DNA from: Parvularculaceae bacterium
GTDB lineage: Bacteria > Pseudomonadota > Alphaproteobacteria > Caulobacterales > Parvularculaceae
Length of the DNA stretch: 34,583 nucleotides
Direction: 5' to 3'
Assembly (NCBI GenBank): GCA_013389105.1
Contig: JACADZ010000009.1
Coordinates: 1 to 34,583, forward strand
Part shown: piece after piece, positions 8,294 to 15,856 of the stretch
Layout of the letters: each line of letters opens with the position of its first letter
Numbering within the stretch: the stretch's first letter is position 1
Made by a program: the position numbers and the translations under genes
Notes under the pieces: model-generated
Database searches by the model: none
What the model was told of the DNA's origin: nothing
The model's input: the letters and a program-made list of their open reading frames with translations, nothing else

Positions 8294-10132
8294 CTAAGAA
8301 AGCGCGGGCTCCGGCCGCGTCGACGCGCCGCCGGCGCCCTCCTTTTCCCCCCTTGAAAGACGGGTCTGCTGCTCCCAGAGCGACGCATAGAGTCCGTGCT
8401 CAGACAACAGCGCCGCGTGCGCCCCCGCCTCGACGATGCGCCCATCATCGAGCACGAGAATCTTGTCCGCCGCCGCAATGGTGGAGAGCCGGTGAGCAAC
8501 CGCGATAGTCGTCCGGCCGCGGGCGGCCTCCGCGAGGGCCTTCTGCACTTCCTTTTCGGTCTCCGAGTCCAGCGACGACGTCGCCTCGTCGAGCACGAGT
8601 ATGGGAGGGTCGAGGAGAATGGCGCGGGCGACGCCGACGCGCTGCTTTTCTCCTCCTGAGAGTTTGAGACCTCGCTCTCCCACCTTCGTGTCCAGACCCT
8701 TTGGCAGGCTGGCGATGAACGGGCCGAGCTGGGCGCGCCGCGCCGCTTCCATTATTTCGTCATCGCTGGCGTCGGGGCGCGCATAAGAGAGATTGAAGCG
8801 GAGGGTGTCGTTGAACAGAACAACCTCTTGCGGCACCAGCCCGAGCGCCCGCCTCAAGGAAGCTTGAGTGACTTTTCGCACATCCTGCCCGTCGATCAGA
8901 ACGCGCCCGGCGGTCGGATCGTAAAAGCGGAAGAGGAGCTTCAGAATCGTCGATTTACCGGCGCCGCTTGGACCGGCGAGCCCGACGAACGACCCGCCGG
9001 CGGCGGTAAACGACAAGCCCTCAAGTCCCGCGGCGCGGCCCTCGTGAACGAAGGTCACGTTCTCGAACCGGATCTCGCCCTTGCCCGGCTTGAACTCCGC
9101 GGCGTCCGGCGCATCTTCGACGTCCGGGCGGATCGCCATGAGTTCGAAGAGCTTTTCGAGATCGACCGCGCCCTGCTTGATCTCGCGCCAGGCGAAGCCA
9201 AGTATGTTCAGCGGGCGATAGATGTTGGTCATCATCAGGATGACGGCGGCGATGTCCCCGGCCTTCAGGCCCGAGTAAGCGCCTATCAGCGCGACCGCGG
9301 CGAGACCAGCCGCCATGAAGAATTCCTGCCCGCCGTTCAACAGCGCCAGAGATTGCGAAGAGCGGATGAAGCGGTCGTTATAGGTGCGCAGCGCCCGGTC
9401 AAAGCGGGCCGCTTCTCGCGCCTCGGCGCCAAACGCCTTGACCGTTTCGAAGTTGGCGAGCGTGTCCACTGTAACCGCCTTCTGCTCCGTCTCGGCTTCG
9501 TTCATCGAGCGCCGCAGGGCGTTACGCCACTCGGTGACGCCGACGGTGAAGACCACATAGGCGGCGATGGTGGCGACGGCCGCGAGGGCAAGCTTCCATG
9601 AGTAGAGCGCCGTCATCGCGGCGGCGACCAGCGCCAGCTCGACCAGGGTCGGCCCGATATTGAAGGCGAGAAAACGGGTCATAAATTCGACGGCGCCCGC
9701 ACCGCGTTCGATGGTGCGATTGAGCGCGCCGGCGCGGCGCGTCAGATGGAATTGCAACGACTGCGCTTGCGCATGCGCGAATGCCTCGACGGCGATCAGG
9801 CGTTGCGCGTCCTGCGTCACACGCACGAAGAACGCGTCGCGCAGCTGCGGTAGGCCGTTCGAAAGGAAACGGGCGACTCCAAACAGAAGAAACGAGATAG
9901 CGAAGGGCGCCAGCACCCCCGCGCGTTCGCCTTCGGTTATTCGATTTACTCCTTCGCCAAGATAGACCGGCGCGATCACCGCAAATCCCTTGGCGGCGAT
10001 CGTCAGTACAAGCGCCAGACCGATCCTGAATCTCCAGCGCCGCATTTCAGGCCGCCACAGGACCGAAGTCATGCGCATCAGCACGCGACCGAAACTGTTT
10101 GGGTGCAGGCCCGGCGAGTCGTCAGGCGGCAT
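8294..10132 (-). CDS. Atm1/HMT1-type ABC exporter (half transporter)
   Basis: Inner-membrane ABC half-transporter of the Atm1/ABCB7 family. Characterised members export glutathione-linked compounds and contribute to heavy-metal tolerance or Fe-S homeostasis. It has 612 aa. The membrane domain with six expected helices spans about residues 35-320, and includes NFETVKAFGAE near 227-237 and the family block LLNGGQEFF near 264-272 in the glutathione-binding helix. The ATPase domain has Walker A GPSGAGKS at 387-394, a Q-loop in LVPQEVVLFN, signature LSGGEKQR, Walker B ILVLDEATSSLD and an H-loop AHR. It is divergent from the PilZ gene across 85 bp. Substrate specificity cannot be read from sequence. 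Confidence 0.92.
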   Translation of the reverse strand: MPPDDSPGLHPNSFGRVLMRMTSVLWRPEMRRWRFRIGLALVLTIAAKGFAVIAPVYLGEGVNRITEGERAGVLAPFAISFLLFGVARFLSNGLPQLRDAFFVRVTQDAQRLIAVEAFAHAQAQSLQFHLTRRAGALNRTIERGAGAVEFMTRFLAFNIGPTLVELALVAAAMTALYSWKLALAAVATIAAYVVFTVGVTEWRNALRRSMNEAETEQKAVTVDTLANFETVKAFGAEAREAARFDRALRTYNDRFIRSSQSLALLNGGQEFFMAAGLAAVALIGAYSGLKAGDIAAVILMMTNIYRPLNILGFAWREIKQGAVDLEKLFELMAIRPDVEDAPDAAEFKPGKGEIRFENVTFVHEGRAAGLEGLSFTAAGGSFVGLAGPSGAGKSTILKLLFRFYDPTAGRVLIDGQDVRKVTQASLRRALGLVPQEVVLFNDTLRFNLSYARPDASDDEIMEAARRAQLGPFIASLPKGLDTKVGERGLKLSGGEKQRVGVARAILLDPPILVLDEATSSLDSETEKEVQKALAEAARGRTTIAVAHRLSTIAAADKILVLDDGRIVEAGAHAALLSEHGLYASLWEQQTRLSRGEKEGAGGASTRPEPALS

Positions 10133-10217
10133 GTTCAGACTGTTTTAGGACCACATTAACCGCTTTTATGCAATCTAAGGTTGTGTCCATTGTCGCACTA
10201 AGTTTTTGCGAGCAGCC
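10133..10217. promoter_or_regulatory. Divergent intergenic region between the Atm1-type exporter and the PilZ gene
   Basis: This 85-bp gap separates two divergent start codons, so promoters for both genes should lie here or just inside the genes. It is visibly more AT-rich than its surroundings (for example around 10140-10175). I found no -35/-10 pair with good spacing in either direction and no clear operator palindrome. Confidence 0.35.
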
Positions 10218-10610
10218 ATGAGGTCGTTCGGCCGGCCGCAGATCGATAGGGATCAACTGGTCAGCCGTCTTTCGTCGCTCACAGGACCCAAGCCGGCGGC
10301 GGCGCCGGCGCCCAAGCCCGCCCCCGTAAAAGAGCCTCGCAAACGGCGCGAGGCCCGAGAACCTACGTTCCGCTTTGCGAGGATATTTATAGGCCGGCAA
10401 CCTTCGCAGTCCTGCATTGTACGCGACATCAGCCCCTCCGGCGCGCGGATCGCGATGGACGGCGCGGCGGAACTCCCCGAGCAAGTGATCCTCGCCATTA
10501 GCCAGGACGCGAGAAAATACCGGGCGCGCGTCGCCTGGCGCAAAGAGCATGAGGCGGGGCTGTGCTTCCTCGGCGAGATTGCGGCCTTGCCGGAAACCAA
10601 ACCGGGGTGA
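10218..10610 (+). CDS. PilZ-domain protein (probable c-di-GMP receptor)
   Basis: This 130-aa protein probably binds cyclic di-GMP. A Pro/Ala-rich linker at about residues 30-42 precedes the PilZ domain. The domain opens with an Arg-rich segment (RKRREAREPTFR) supplying the RxxxR phosphate-binding motif, followed about 30 residues later by DISPSGARI, matching the D/NxSxxG motif. The segment WRKEHEAGLCFLG ends the domain, as in typical single-domain PilZ proteins. The ATG at 10218 is preferred; a TTG 12 bp upstream is in frame but unnecessary. It is convergent with mmsB 17 bp away. No cellulose, flagellar or diguanylate cyclase gene is nearby, so its target is unknown. Confidence 0.85.
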   Translation: MRSFGRPQIDRDQLVSRLSSLTGPKPAAAPAPKPAPVKEPRKRREAREPTFRFARIFIGRQPSQSCIVRDISPSGARIAMDGAAELPEQVILAISQDARKYRARVAWRKEHEAGLCFLGEIAALPETKPG

Positions 10611-10627
10611 CGACCCTGCCGCGTAGA

Positions 10628-11518
10628 TCAGAGGTCTCCCCGGATCAGCTTCATCACCCCGGAGAAGTCTAGACTGTCTTTTCCGGCCGCTTCCATCAGC
10701 GCATAGAGCGCCTCTGCCTGGGCGCCGAGCGGCGTGGCCGCCTTTGCGGCGTGCGCCGCTTCCTGCGCTAGGCGCATATCCTTCAGCATCATGGCCGCGG
10801 AGAAGCCAGGCTTGTATTCCCGATTTGACGGCGCCGTCGGCACCGGACCTGGCGCCGGACAATAGCTTGTCATCGACCATGACTGGCCGGACGCCGTCGA
10901 GGCGATGTTGAAAAACGTCTGCGCGTCGAGCCCGAGCCGCTCGGCGAGATTGAAGGCCTCGCACGTGCCGATCATGGTGATGCCAAGGAGCATGTTGTTG
11001 GCGATCTTGGCGGCCTGGCCGTTGCCGGGGCCCCCGGCGTGAAAGATGTTCTTGCCCATCGCCTGAAGAATGGGCTTCGCGCGATCGAACGCCTCCACCG
11101 ATCCGCCGACCATGAAGGTCAGCGTTCCGGCCGCCGCGCCCCCGACGCCGCCGGAGACAGGCGCATCCAGCATGTCGAAGCCGCGCTTCCTCGCTTCAGC
11201 GATGCACGATCGCGCTGTTTCGACGTCAATGGTCGAGGAGTCGATGAGAAGCGCCCCTTTGCGGGCGTGGGCGAAGACGCCGTCGTCGCCGGCATAGGCC
11301 GCCCTCACATGTTTGCCGGCAGGCAGCATGGTCATGACAACGTCGGCGTCCTTCACAGCTTCAACGATGCTCGACGCCGCCGCACAACCGGCCTCGCGCG
11401 CCCGTGCGAGCGCCTCGCGCGAGAGATCGAAGGCGGCGACGGCATGCATCGCCTTCACCAGGTTTGCCGCCATCGGACCGCCCATGTTGCCAAGGCCGAT
11501 AAATGCGATTGCGGTCAT
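10628..11518 (-). CDS. mmsB: 3-hydroxyisobutyrate dehydrogenase
   Basis: NAD-dependent oxidation of 3-hydroxyisobutyrate to methylmalonate semialdehyde in valine breakdown. The family also includes related beta-hydroxyacid dehydrogenases. It has 296 aa. Motifs are GLGNMGGPMA at residues 8-17 (Rossmann loop), DAPVSGG at 118-124 (substrate binding), and the catalytic Lys in KIANNMLLG at 171. The loop PAPGPVPTAPSNREYKPGF is typical of true HIBADH rather than tartronate semialdehyde reductase. The ATG at 11518 is chosen over an in-frame ATG 15 bp upstream because GGAGG lies 8 bp before it. No other valine-catabolism gene is adjacent; the SDR gene ends 73 bp upstream on the same strand. Confidence 0.93.
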   Translation of the reverse strand: MTAIAFIGLGNMGGPMAANLVKAMHAVAAFDLSREALARAREAGCAAASSIVEAVKDADVVMTMLPAGKHVRAAYAGDDGVFAHARKGALLIDSSTIDVETARSCIAEARKRGFDMLDAPVSGGVGGAAAGTLTFMVGGSVEAFDRAKPILQAMGKNIFHAGGPGNGQAAKIANNMLLGITMIGTCEAFNLAERLGLDAQTFFNIASTASGQSWSMTSYCPAPGPVPTAPSNREYKPGFSAAMMLKDMRLAQEAAHAAKAATPLGAQAEALYALMEAAGKDSLDFSGVMKLIRGDL

Positions 11519-11591
11519 TCCGGGCGCCTCCATCGAATGAGCCCATATAAGGCGGTCGGCGACGCGACGCGATAGGCGCCGCGGCCGGCTC

Positions 11592-12572
11592 CTAGCCCGA
11601 CAATCCGCGTTCGCGCAGCCAGGCGATGGTCTCTGCCAGGGCGGGCTCGAACGGCGCCGCGCGCCAGCCGAGGTCTCGCGCGGCCTTCTCCGAGTGGAAT
11701 GAGACCGGCCGCGCGGCGAGCCGCACGCCCGTCAAGGGCGCAACCGGGTTCCTGCCCGTCGCCGGAGCCACGACAAAAGTCTCCAAGATCGCCGCCGCAT
11801 AGGCGACGGCCATTGGCAACCGCGTTCGCGGCATGGCGCGTCCCGTTGCTCGAGAAATGGCGGCGAGCAGCGCCGGCAGCCTGATATTCTCTCCGCCCAA
11901 GAGGTAGCGCTCCCCCTTGCGACCGCGGTCGCGGGCGGCGATAAGACCGAGCGCGAGGCTTTTCACGGGCACGAAATTCAGCGTGCAGTCGACATAAGCG
12001 GGCGTGGCGCCGCGAATGAAATCGAGAATCATGCGCGTTGGCGGCGTAAGACTCTCATCACCCGGGCCGATGGGCTCGGTCGGCAAGGCGATGACTGCAT
12101 CGAGCCCTTCCTTCGCCGCCCTCTCAACAACGCGCTCGGCGGCAAGCTTGGAGCGAGGGTAAGCGCCGAGCATGTCCGACTCATCGAGCCGCGTCGACTC
12201 GGCGGCGGATGAGGGCCTTTTCGGCGTTCGCCGGCCGACAAGGGTTGTCAGGCTTGAGCAATGCACGAAGCGCCGCACCCCAGCGGCCTTCGCCGCAGAG
12301 AGCACGACTTCCGTGCCGCCGCGATTGACCTTGTCGAAGACCCCTTCATCGCGCGCCCAGAGCTGCGCATTGCCCGCGAGGTGAAAGACCGTATCGACGC
12401 CAGCAACGGCCCGGCGAGCCGCTTCGGGGTCCGTCACCGATCCGACGATCTCGTCGGCCGTGACGCCAGACGCGAGATCGAAGGACCGCACGCGCTCGCC
12501 CGCAGTTTCAAGCGCCTTGATGAGATGGCGGCCGACGAAGCCGGCGCCGCCCGTGACGAGATTGAGGCTCAC
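11592..12572 (-). CDS. NAD-dependent epimerase/dehydratase-like extended SDR
   Basis: Extended short-chain dehydrogenase of 326 aa, related to 3-beta-hydroxysteroid dehydrogenase/isomerase and hopanoid-associated HpnA-like proteins. Visible are the TGGAGFVG cofactor loop (G8, G11, G14), the conserved HLAG at about 64-67, the catalytic Ser region HCSSL near 104-108, and YPRSK giving Tyr138 and Lys142. A C-terminal substrate domain follows. The start is GTG at 12572, overlapping the stop of the upstream paraoxonase-like gene by four bases, so the two are translationally coupled. The substrate is unknown; the sulfotransferase and lactonase-like neighbours suggest a role on a small or lipidic molecule. 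Confidence 0.85.
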   Translation of the reverse strand: MSLNLVTGGAGFVGRHLIKALETAGERVRSFDLASGVTADEIVGSVTDPEAARRAVAGVDTVFHLAGNAQLWARDEGVFDKVNRGGTEVVLSAAKAAGVRRFVHCSSLTTLVGRRTPKRPSSAAESTRLDESDMLGAYPRSKLAAERVVERAAKEGLDAVIALPTEPIGPGDESLTPPTRMILDFIRGATPAYVDCTLNFVPVKSLALGLIAARDRGRKGERYLLGGENIRLPALLAAISRATGRAMPRTRLPMAVAYAAAILETFVVAPATGRNPVAPLTGVRLAARPVSFHSEKAARDLGWRAAPFEPALAETIAWLRERGLSG

Positions 12573-13651
12573 GTTTCTTGTTGGGCCGCACCGTGACAGA
12601 CCAGGAGCCCCTCGTCGATGGCGGAGCCGAGGATGAGGACGCCGTCGCGCTCAACGGCGACACTCGCGCCCGAGAACAGCCTGCCGGTCGGGTCGTCGAA
12701 CAACACACGCACGTCGCCGGTTGCGGGGTCGATCTTCACCGCCCGTGAAGGGGCCTTGCCGAGCCCGAGCCGCAAAGCGGCGGCAAGCCGAAGCGTCGAC
12801 GGGTGAACCGCCGCCACCACTTCATCATTGCTCGGCGTCAGATTGTCGGGCCCTCCCGGCAGAGCAATGCGCCGCCCCGGCGCCGCGGCGCCGGACCTGT
12901 CGAGGATCAACAGCGCCTTCTCCCGAGTCGCCGCGACGGCGATCGACCCGTCGACAAGCTGCAGGAGTCCGTTCGCATAGGCGGCGCCGTCGAACAGCGG
13001 CGCGCCGTTCTCGTCGCTGACGCCGCTGCGTCGCAACGCCAGGGCTTCTTCAAGCGAGCGCCGCCACCCGCCGCAATCGCCATGATCGAACGACACCAGC
13101 AGCCCGGCTTCGTCGGCGATCAGGTCGTTGGCGGCGCAATGAGTCGGCTTCTGCTCGCCGCCCGCGGCGCCGTCACCTACGCCGACGCGCACGATCTTCG
13201 GCGTCAGCCGCCACCGGCCGTCGATTTTCTGGTAGGCGCGGTTGACAAAGGCGATCTCATCGGTCTGCGGAATATAGGCGACGCCGTGAGGTCGCAGACC
13301 GCCAGGAACGGATGCGGGATCGACGAGCGGCGCGGCCGCGACCTTGCCAAGCCTGTCACGGATATCGCTGAATGAAACCGCATAGATTCCGCCCTGCGGC
13401 ACGTCGCCGGCGCGCGCGGATACCGCCTTTGCGACCGCGCGACGATCGTGCGCCGACACGATGAGGCGATCATGGCCTGAATCTACCGTGAGGTCTTCGG
13501 CGCCGCGGATCGCATCGCCGGTCGCCGTATCGACAAGCGCCACGCGCGAGCAGGTCTCGGCCGCGTATCGGGGGACCGCCGCAAGCGCGTTCGCGAGGGA
13601 GGCCGCGGCGCACAGGCCGATCGCCGCCGACAACCCGGCTCTACCCGACAT
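12569..13651 (-). CDS. Paraoxonase (PON)-family arylesterase/lactonase homologue
   Basis: Predicted six-bladed beta-propeller hydrolase related to animal serum paraoxonases, 360 aa. Residues aligning with human PON1 can be read off: Glu52-Asp53 in GAEDL, His122 in PHGVAY, Asn175-Asp176 in ANDL, Asp189-His190 in FDHGD, Asn227 in YANGLL, Asp269-Asn270 in GPDNL, and His283 in VHPS. These correspond to the PON1 calcium ligands and His115/His184/His285. Cys34 and Cys352 match the Cys42-Cys353 disulfide, which implies an oxidising compartment. The N-terminus (residues 3-26) is a plausible signal peptide or anchor. The ATG at 13651 is preferred; an in-frame ATG at 13669 is also possible, and longer starts run deep into the upstream gene. 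It overlaps the sulfotransferase by 11 bp and the SDR by 4 bp. Confidence 0.82.
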   Translation of the reverse strand: MSGRAGLSAAIGLCAAASLANALAAVPRYAAETCSRVALVDTATGDAIRGAEDLTVDSGHDRLIVSAHDRRAVAKAVSARAGDVPQGGIYAVSFSDIRDRLGKVAAAPLVDPASVPGGLRPHGVAYIPQTDEIAFVNRAYQKIDGRWRLTPKIVRVGVGDGAAGGEQKPTHCAANDLIADEAGLLVSFDHGDCGGWRRSLEEALALRRSGVSDENGAPLFDGAAYANGLLQLVDGSIAVAATREKALLILDRSGAAAPGRRIALPGGPDNLTPSNDEVVAAVHPSTLRLAAALRLGLGKAPSRAVKIDPATGDVRVLFDDPTGRLFSGASVAVERDGVLILGSAIDEGLLVCHGAAQQET

Positions 13652-14783
13652 GATCCTTGGCGTCCTCATGCGCGCCTTGCACCGCCCTCGCCCTCGGCGC
13701 AGCGCCGGGCCGGGCGTATCCCCATTTTTCGATGAAGCGGCCGAGCCGGGCCTCGACCTTGGCCGCCGCCTCGTCGGAATAGACGAACCTATTCTTCTCG
13801 AAGCTTTGCACCGATGCAAGATAAGCCTCGAATTTAGGCTTTGCCGCCTCGAATCCGGGCAATGACAGGGTGGAATGGATATCCATCAGGGCTTGCATCG
13901 GGTCGTCGTCAAGCCGGTCATAACGGAGTTCGATGTAGCGGCCGGCGGGGAGCGCGGCGGCATCCCGCTCCAGCGCCCGCATCATGCGCTCATAGACATA
14001 GAGAATGGTCTCGTCGATGTCGACGTGATCATAACCCTGCAGGGCGAACTCCTTCAGCAGCTTGGCGTAGAAATTCCGCATCGAGACGAAGACGTCGTAC
14101 GGGTTGCGGTGGATATGGATGAACTTCGCCTCAGGAAACAGGTCGCGCAGCATCGCGAGGCGACCCGTATAGACCGGATTCTTGATCAGCAGGGGCTTGC
14201 CGTCCTGAAGCAGCGTCAATTTCCGCAGCAAATAGACGAAGCGCTCCCGCCAGCGCGCAACCTCGGCCGGCGTGCAGGCGTCAAAGAAGAGGCCGCGCCG
14301 CAGGAAGTCCGAAAAAGCGCGCGGGAAATAGATGCCGTGGTAGAAAGATAGGTCCGACATGTTGGCGATGGCGATTTCATCTTCCTGCGGACTGTCCGGG
14401 GTTACCGGAATGTTGTCGATGAAGCGGTGCTTGGGCAGCGCCTTTTCGAGCAGGGGACGGAAAACGCGGGCGAGCCCGAAAAGGTCCCACGGCAGCCCGG
14501 TCGCGACGGGCGGCACGAAGGCGTAGGCTCCGCTCTTCACCATGATGTTGTAGAGGTGCGTCGTTCCTGACCGCCAGTGTCCAAGGATGAATACGGGGGG
14601 CGGCAATGCGCCGGCCGCCGGCAGGCGCTTTTCTATCAGCAGCGCTTCTGCGGTCGAGAACGGCAGGCGCGCCAGCACGGCGAGACCGACAAGCGCGCCG
14701 GACAACGCCTTGTCCGGCGCCCCTGCCCGCCCCAGCACGGCGGCGAGCGTTCCAAGATCCGCCCCGGATAGGGGATGCGCCAT
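13641..14783 (-). CDS. PAPS-dependent sulfotransferase family protein
   Basis: Predicted transfer of a sulfuryl group from 3'-phosphoadenylyl sulfate to an unknown acceptor; 380 aa. The 5'-phosphosulfate loop is FILGHWRSGTTHLYN near residues 65-79, with the key Arg-Ser-Gly-Thr-Thr. The 3'-phosphate site is FIHIHRNPYDVFVSMRNF near 221-238, containing the conserved Arg and Ser. A His in SFYHG (149) and a Lys in LLIKNP (201) are further conserved-looking residues. The ATG at 14783 is used; a longer reading frame reaches 14951 but would overlap the divergent region and add low-complexity sequence. It is the first gene of the sulfotransferase-PON-SDR group. No PAPS synthesis gene is in view. Confidence 0.88.
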   Translation of the reverse strand: MAHPLSGADLGTLAAVLGRAGAPDKALSGALVGLAVLARLPFSTAEALLIEKRLPAAGALPPPVFILGHWRSGTTHLYNIMVKSGAYAFVPPVATGLPWDLFGLARVFRPLLEKALPKHRFIDNIPVTPDSPQEDEIAIANMSDLSFYHGIYFPRAFSDFLRRGLFFDACTPAEVARWRERFVYLLRKLTLLQDGKPLLIKNPVYTGRLAMLRDLFPEAKFIHIHRNPYDVFVSMRNFYAKLLKEFALQGYDHVDIDETILYVYERMMRALERDAAALPAGRYIELRYDRLDDDPMQALMDIHSTLSLPGFEAAKPKFEAYLASVQSFEKNRFVYSDEAAAKVEARLGRFIEKWGYARPGAAPRARAVQGAHEDAKDHVG

Positions 14784-14952
14784 CGGTTCCGCGCCTTTGT
14801 GACCAGAGGCGCGCTTTAGACCAAAAGCTGGCGATCCGGCAAACCGGGGGCGCGGACGCCCGCGAAGGGCCGACGCCCCGCCGGATTTGCGCCCCATTCT
14901 TCCCATCATGTCGCGTGTGGAGCATAGATCGTTCATGGCCGATCGGAGCACA
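14784..14952. promoter_or_regulatory. Divergent promoter region with hairpin-forming inverted repeats
   Basis: This 169-bp space lies between the sulfotransferase and the RnfD-like gene, which read away from each other, so both promoters are expected here. It contains two inverted repeats. The first is CGCGCCT (14790-14796) with AGGCGCG (14807-14813), lying 7 bp from the sulfotransferase ATG. The second is a longer interrupted stem at 14834-14886, listed separately. I saw no clear sigma-70 boxes. Confidence 0.4.
14834..14886. repeat. Interrupted inverted repeat (13-bp stem)
   Basis: ATCCGGC at 14834-14840 pairs with GCCGGAT at 14880-14886, and GGGGCG at 14847-14852 pairs with CGCCCC at 14874-14879. 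The right arm is continuous, the left arm has a 6-nt bulge, and the loop is 21 nt. There is no T-tract on either side, so it is not a standard terminator. It could be leader-RNA structure or an operator. In GC-rich DNA a chance origin is possible. Confidence 0.5.
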
Positions 14953-15837
14953 ATGCAGAGAGCCGAGCCCTTATCAGCGCCGTGGATCGCCCGCTTCCGT
15001 TTCCTCCCGGACCTTCGCGACGCGCGCTATTTTCAGATGTTCGGCCAGGCGGCGATCCTTGCCATCGGACTCGTCGCGCGGGAGTTCGAGATTTCGGCGC
15101 TCCAGATGGCCGCCGTCGCGGCGACGTGTCTGGCCTCACAATGGGCCGGCTCGATGCTGAACGCGGTGCGCCTCGACTGGAAGAGCGCGGCGATCACTTC
15201 CCTGTCGCTCTCCTTGCTTTTACGCTCCGATCAGATCTGGCCCCTTGCGGCGGCGGCCGCGATCGGCATTGGGTCGAAATTCATCTTCCGTCTGAACGGC
15301 CGCCACATCTTCAATCCCGCCAACATTGCGATCGTGACCATGCTGCTGGCCGGCGATGTCGTCTGGACGTCGACGGGCGAGTGGGGCTCGGCTATGTGGT
15401 TTGCAGCGCTCGTCGCCGCGCTTGGAACCCTGTCGACCTGGCGGGCGCAGCGACTGGACGTTCCCATCGTCTTTCTCGCCGTCTACGGCGGTCTTCTGCT
15501 GGCCCGGGCGCTCTACCTCGGGGATCCGATGGCGATCCCTGCATTGCGCCTCACCAACGCGTCGCTGATTCTTTTCGCTTTTTTCATGATCTCCGACCCG
15601 AAGACGACGCCGCAAGACCCGCGTCGACGCTCGCTCTTCGTCGCGCTCTCGGCCGCGCTCGCCCATGTCCTCCAGTTCAATTTCTTCATGTCCGACGGGA
15701 TATTCTTCGCGCCCTTCATCGTCGGACTTGTCGCGCTCGCCGTTCCGCAGAAGAATAACGCCGGCCGCTTCGAATGGGGCTCGCCGCCGCGACTGCCGTT
15801 CCGTCCCCATCGACCCAGAACCGCCCCCGCCGAATGA
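14953..15837 (+). CDS. Solitary RnfD/NqrB-family integral membrane protein
   Basis: Inner-membrane protein of 294 aa resembling subunit D of Rnf or NqrB of Na+-NQR, which carry electrons through the membrane. It has about eight to nine hydrophobic segments. The block GRHIFNPANIAI (residues 117-128) and MISDPKTTP (212-220) are typical of the family. The S/TGAT flavinylation motif that covalently holds FMN in RnfD/NqrB is absent. Start choice: the ATG at 14953 has CGGAG 5 bp before it, whereas in-frame starts at 14887, 14908 and 14935 are less well placed. No rnfABCEG, nqr or apbE gene is adjacent. It is followed after 19 bp by a DUF2330 gene, forming a two-gene module. Confidence 0.85.
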   Translation: MQRAEPLSAPWIARFRFLPDLRDARYFQMFGQAAILAIGLVAREFEISALQMAAVAATCLASQWAGSMLNAVRLDWKSAAITSLSLSLLLRSDQIWPLAAAAAIGIGSKFIFRLNGRHIFNPANIAIVTMLLAGDVVWTSTGEWGSAMWFAALVAALGTLSTWRAQRLDVPIVFLAVYGGLLLARALYLGDPMAIPALRLTNASLILFAFFMISDPKTTPQDPRRRSLFVALSAALAHVLQFNFFMSDGIFFAPFIVGLVALAVPQKNNAGRFEWGSPPRLPFRPHRPRTAPAE

Positions 15838-15856
15838 TACGATCGAGGAGAAGACC

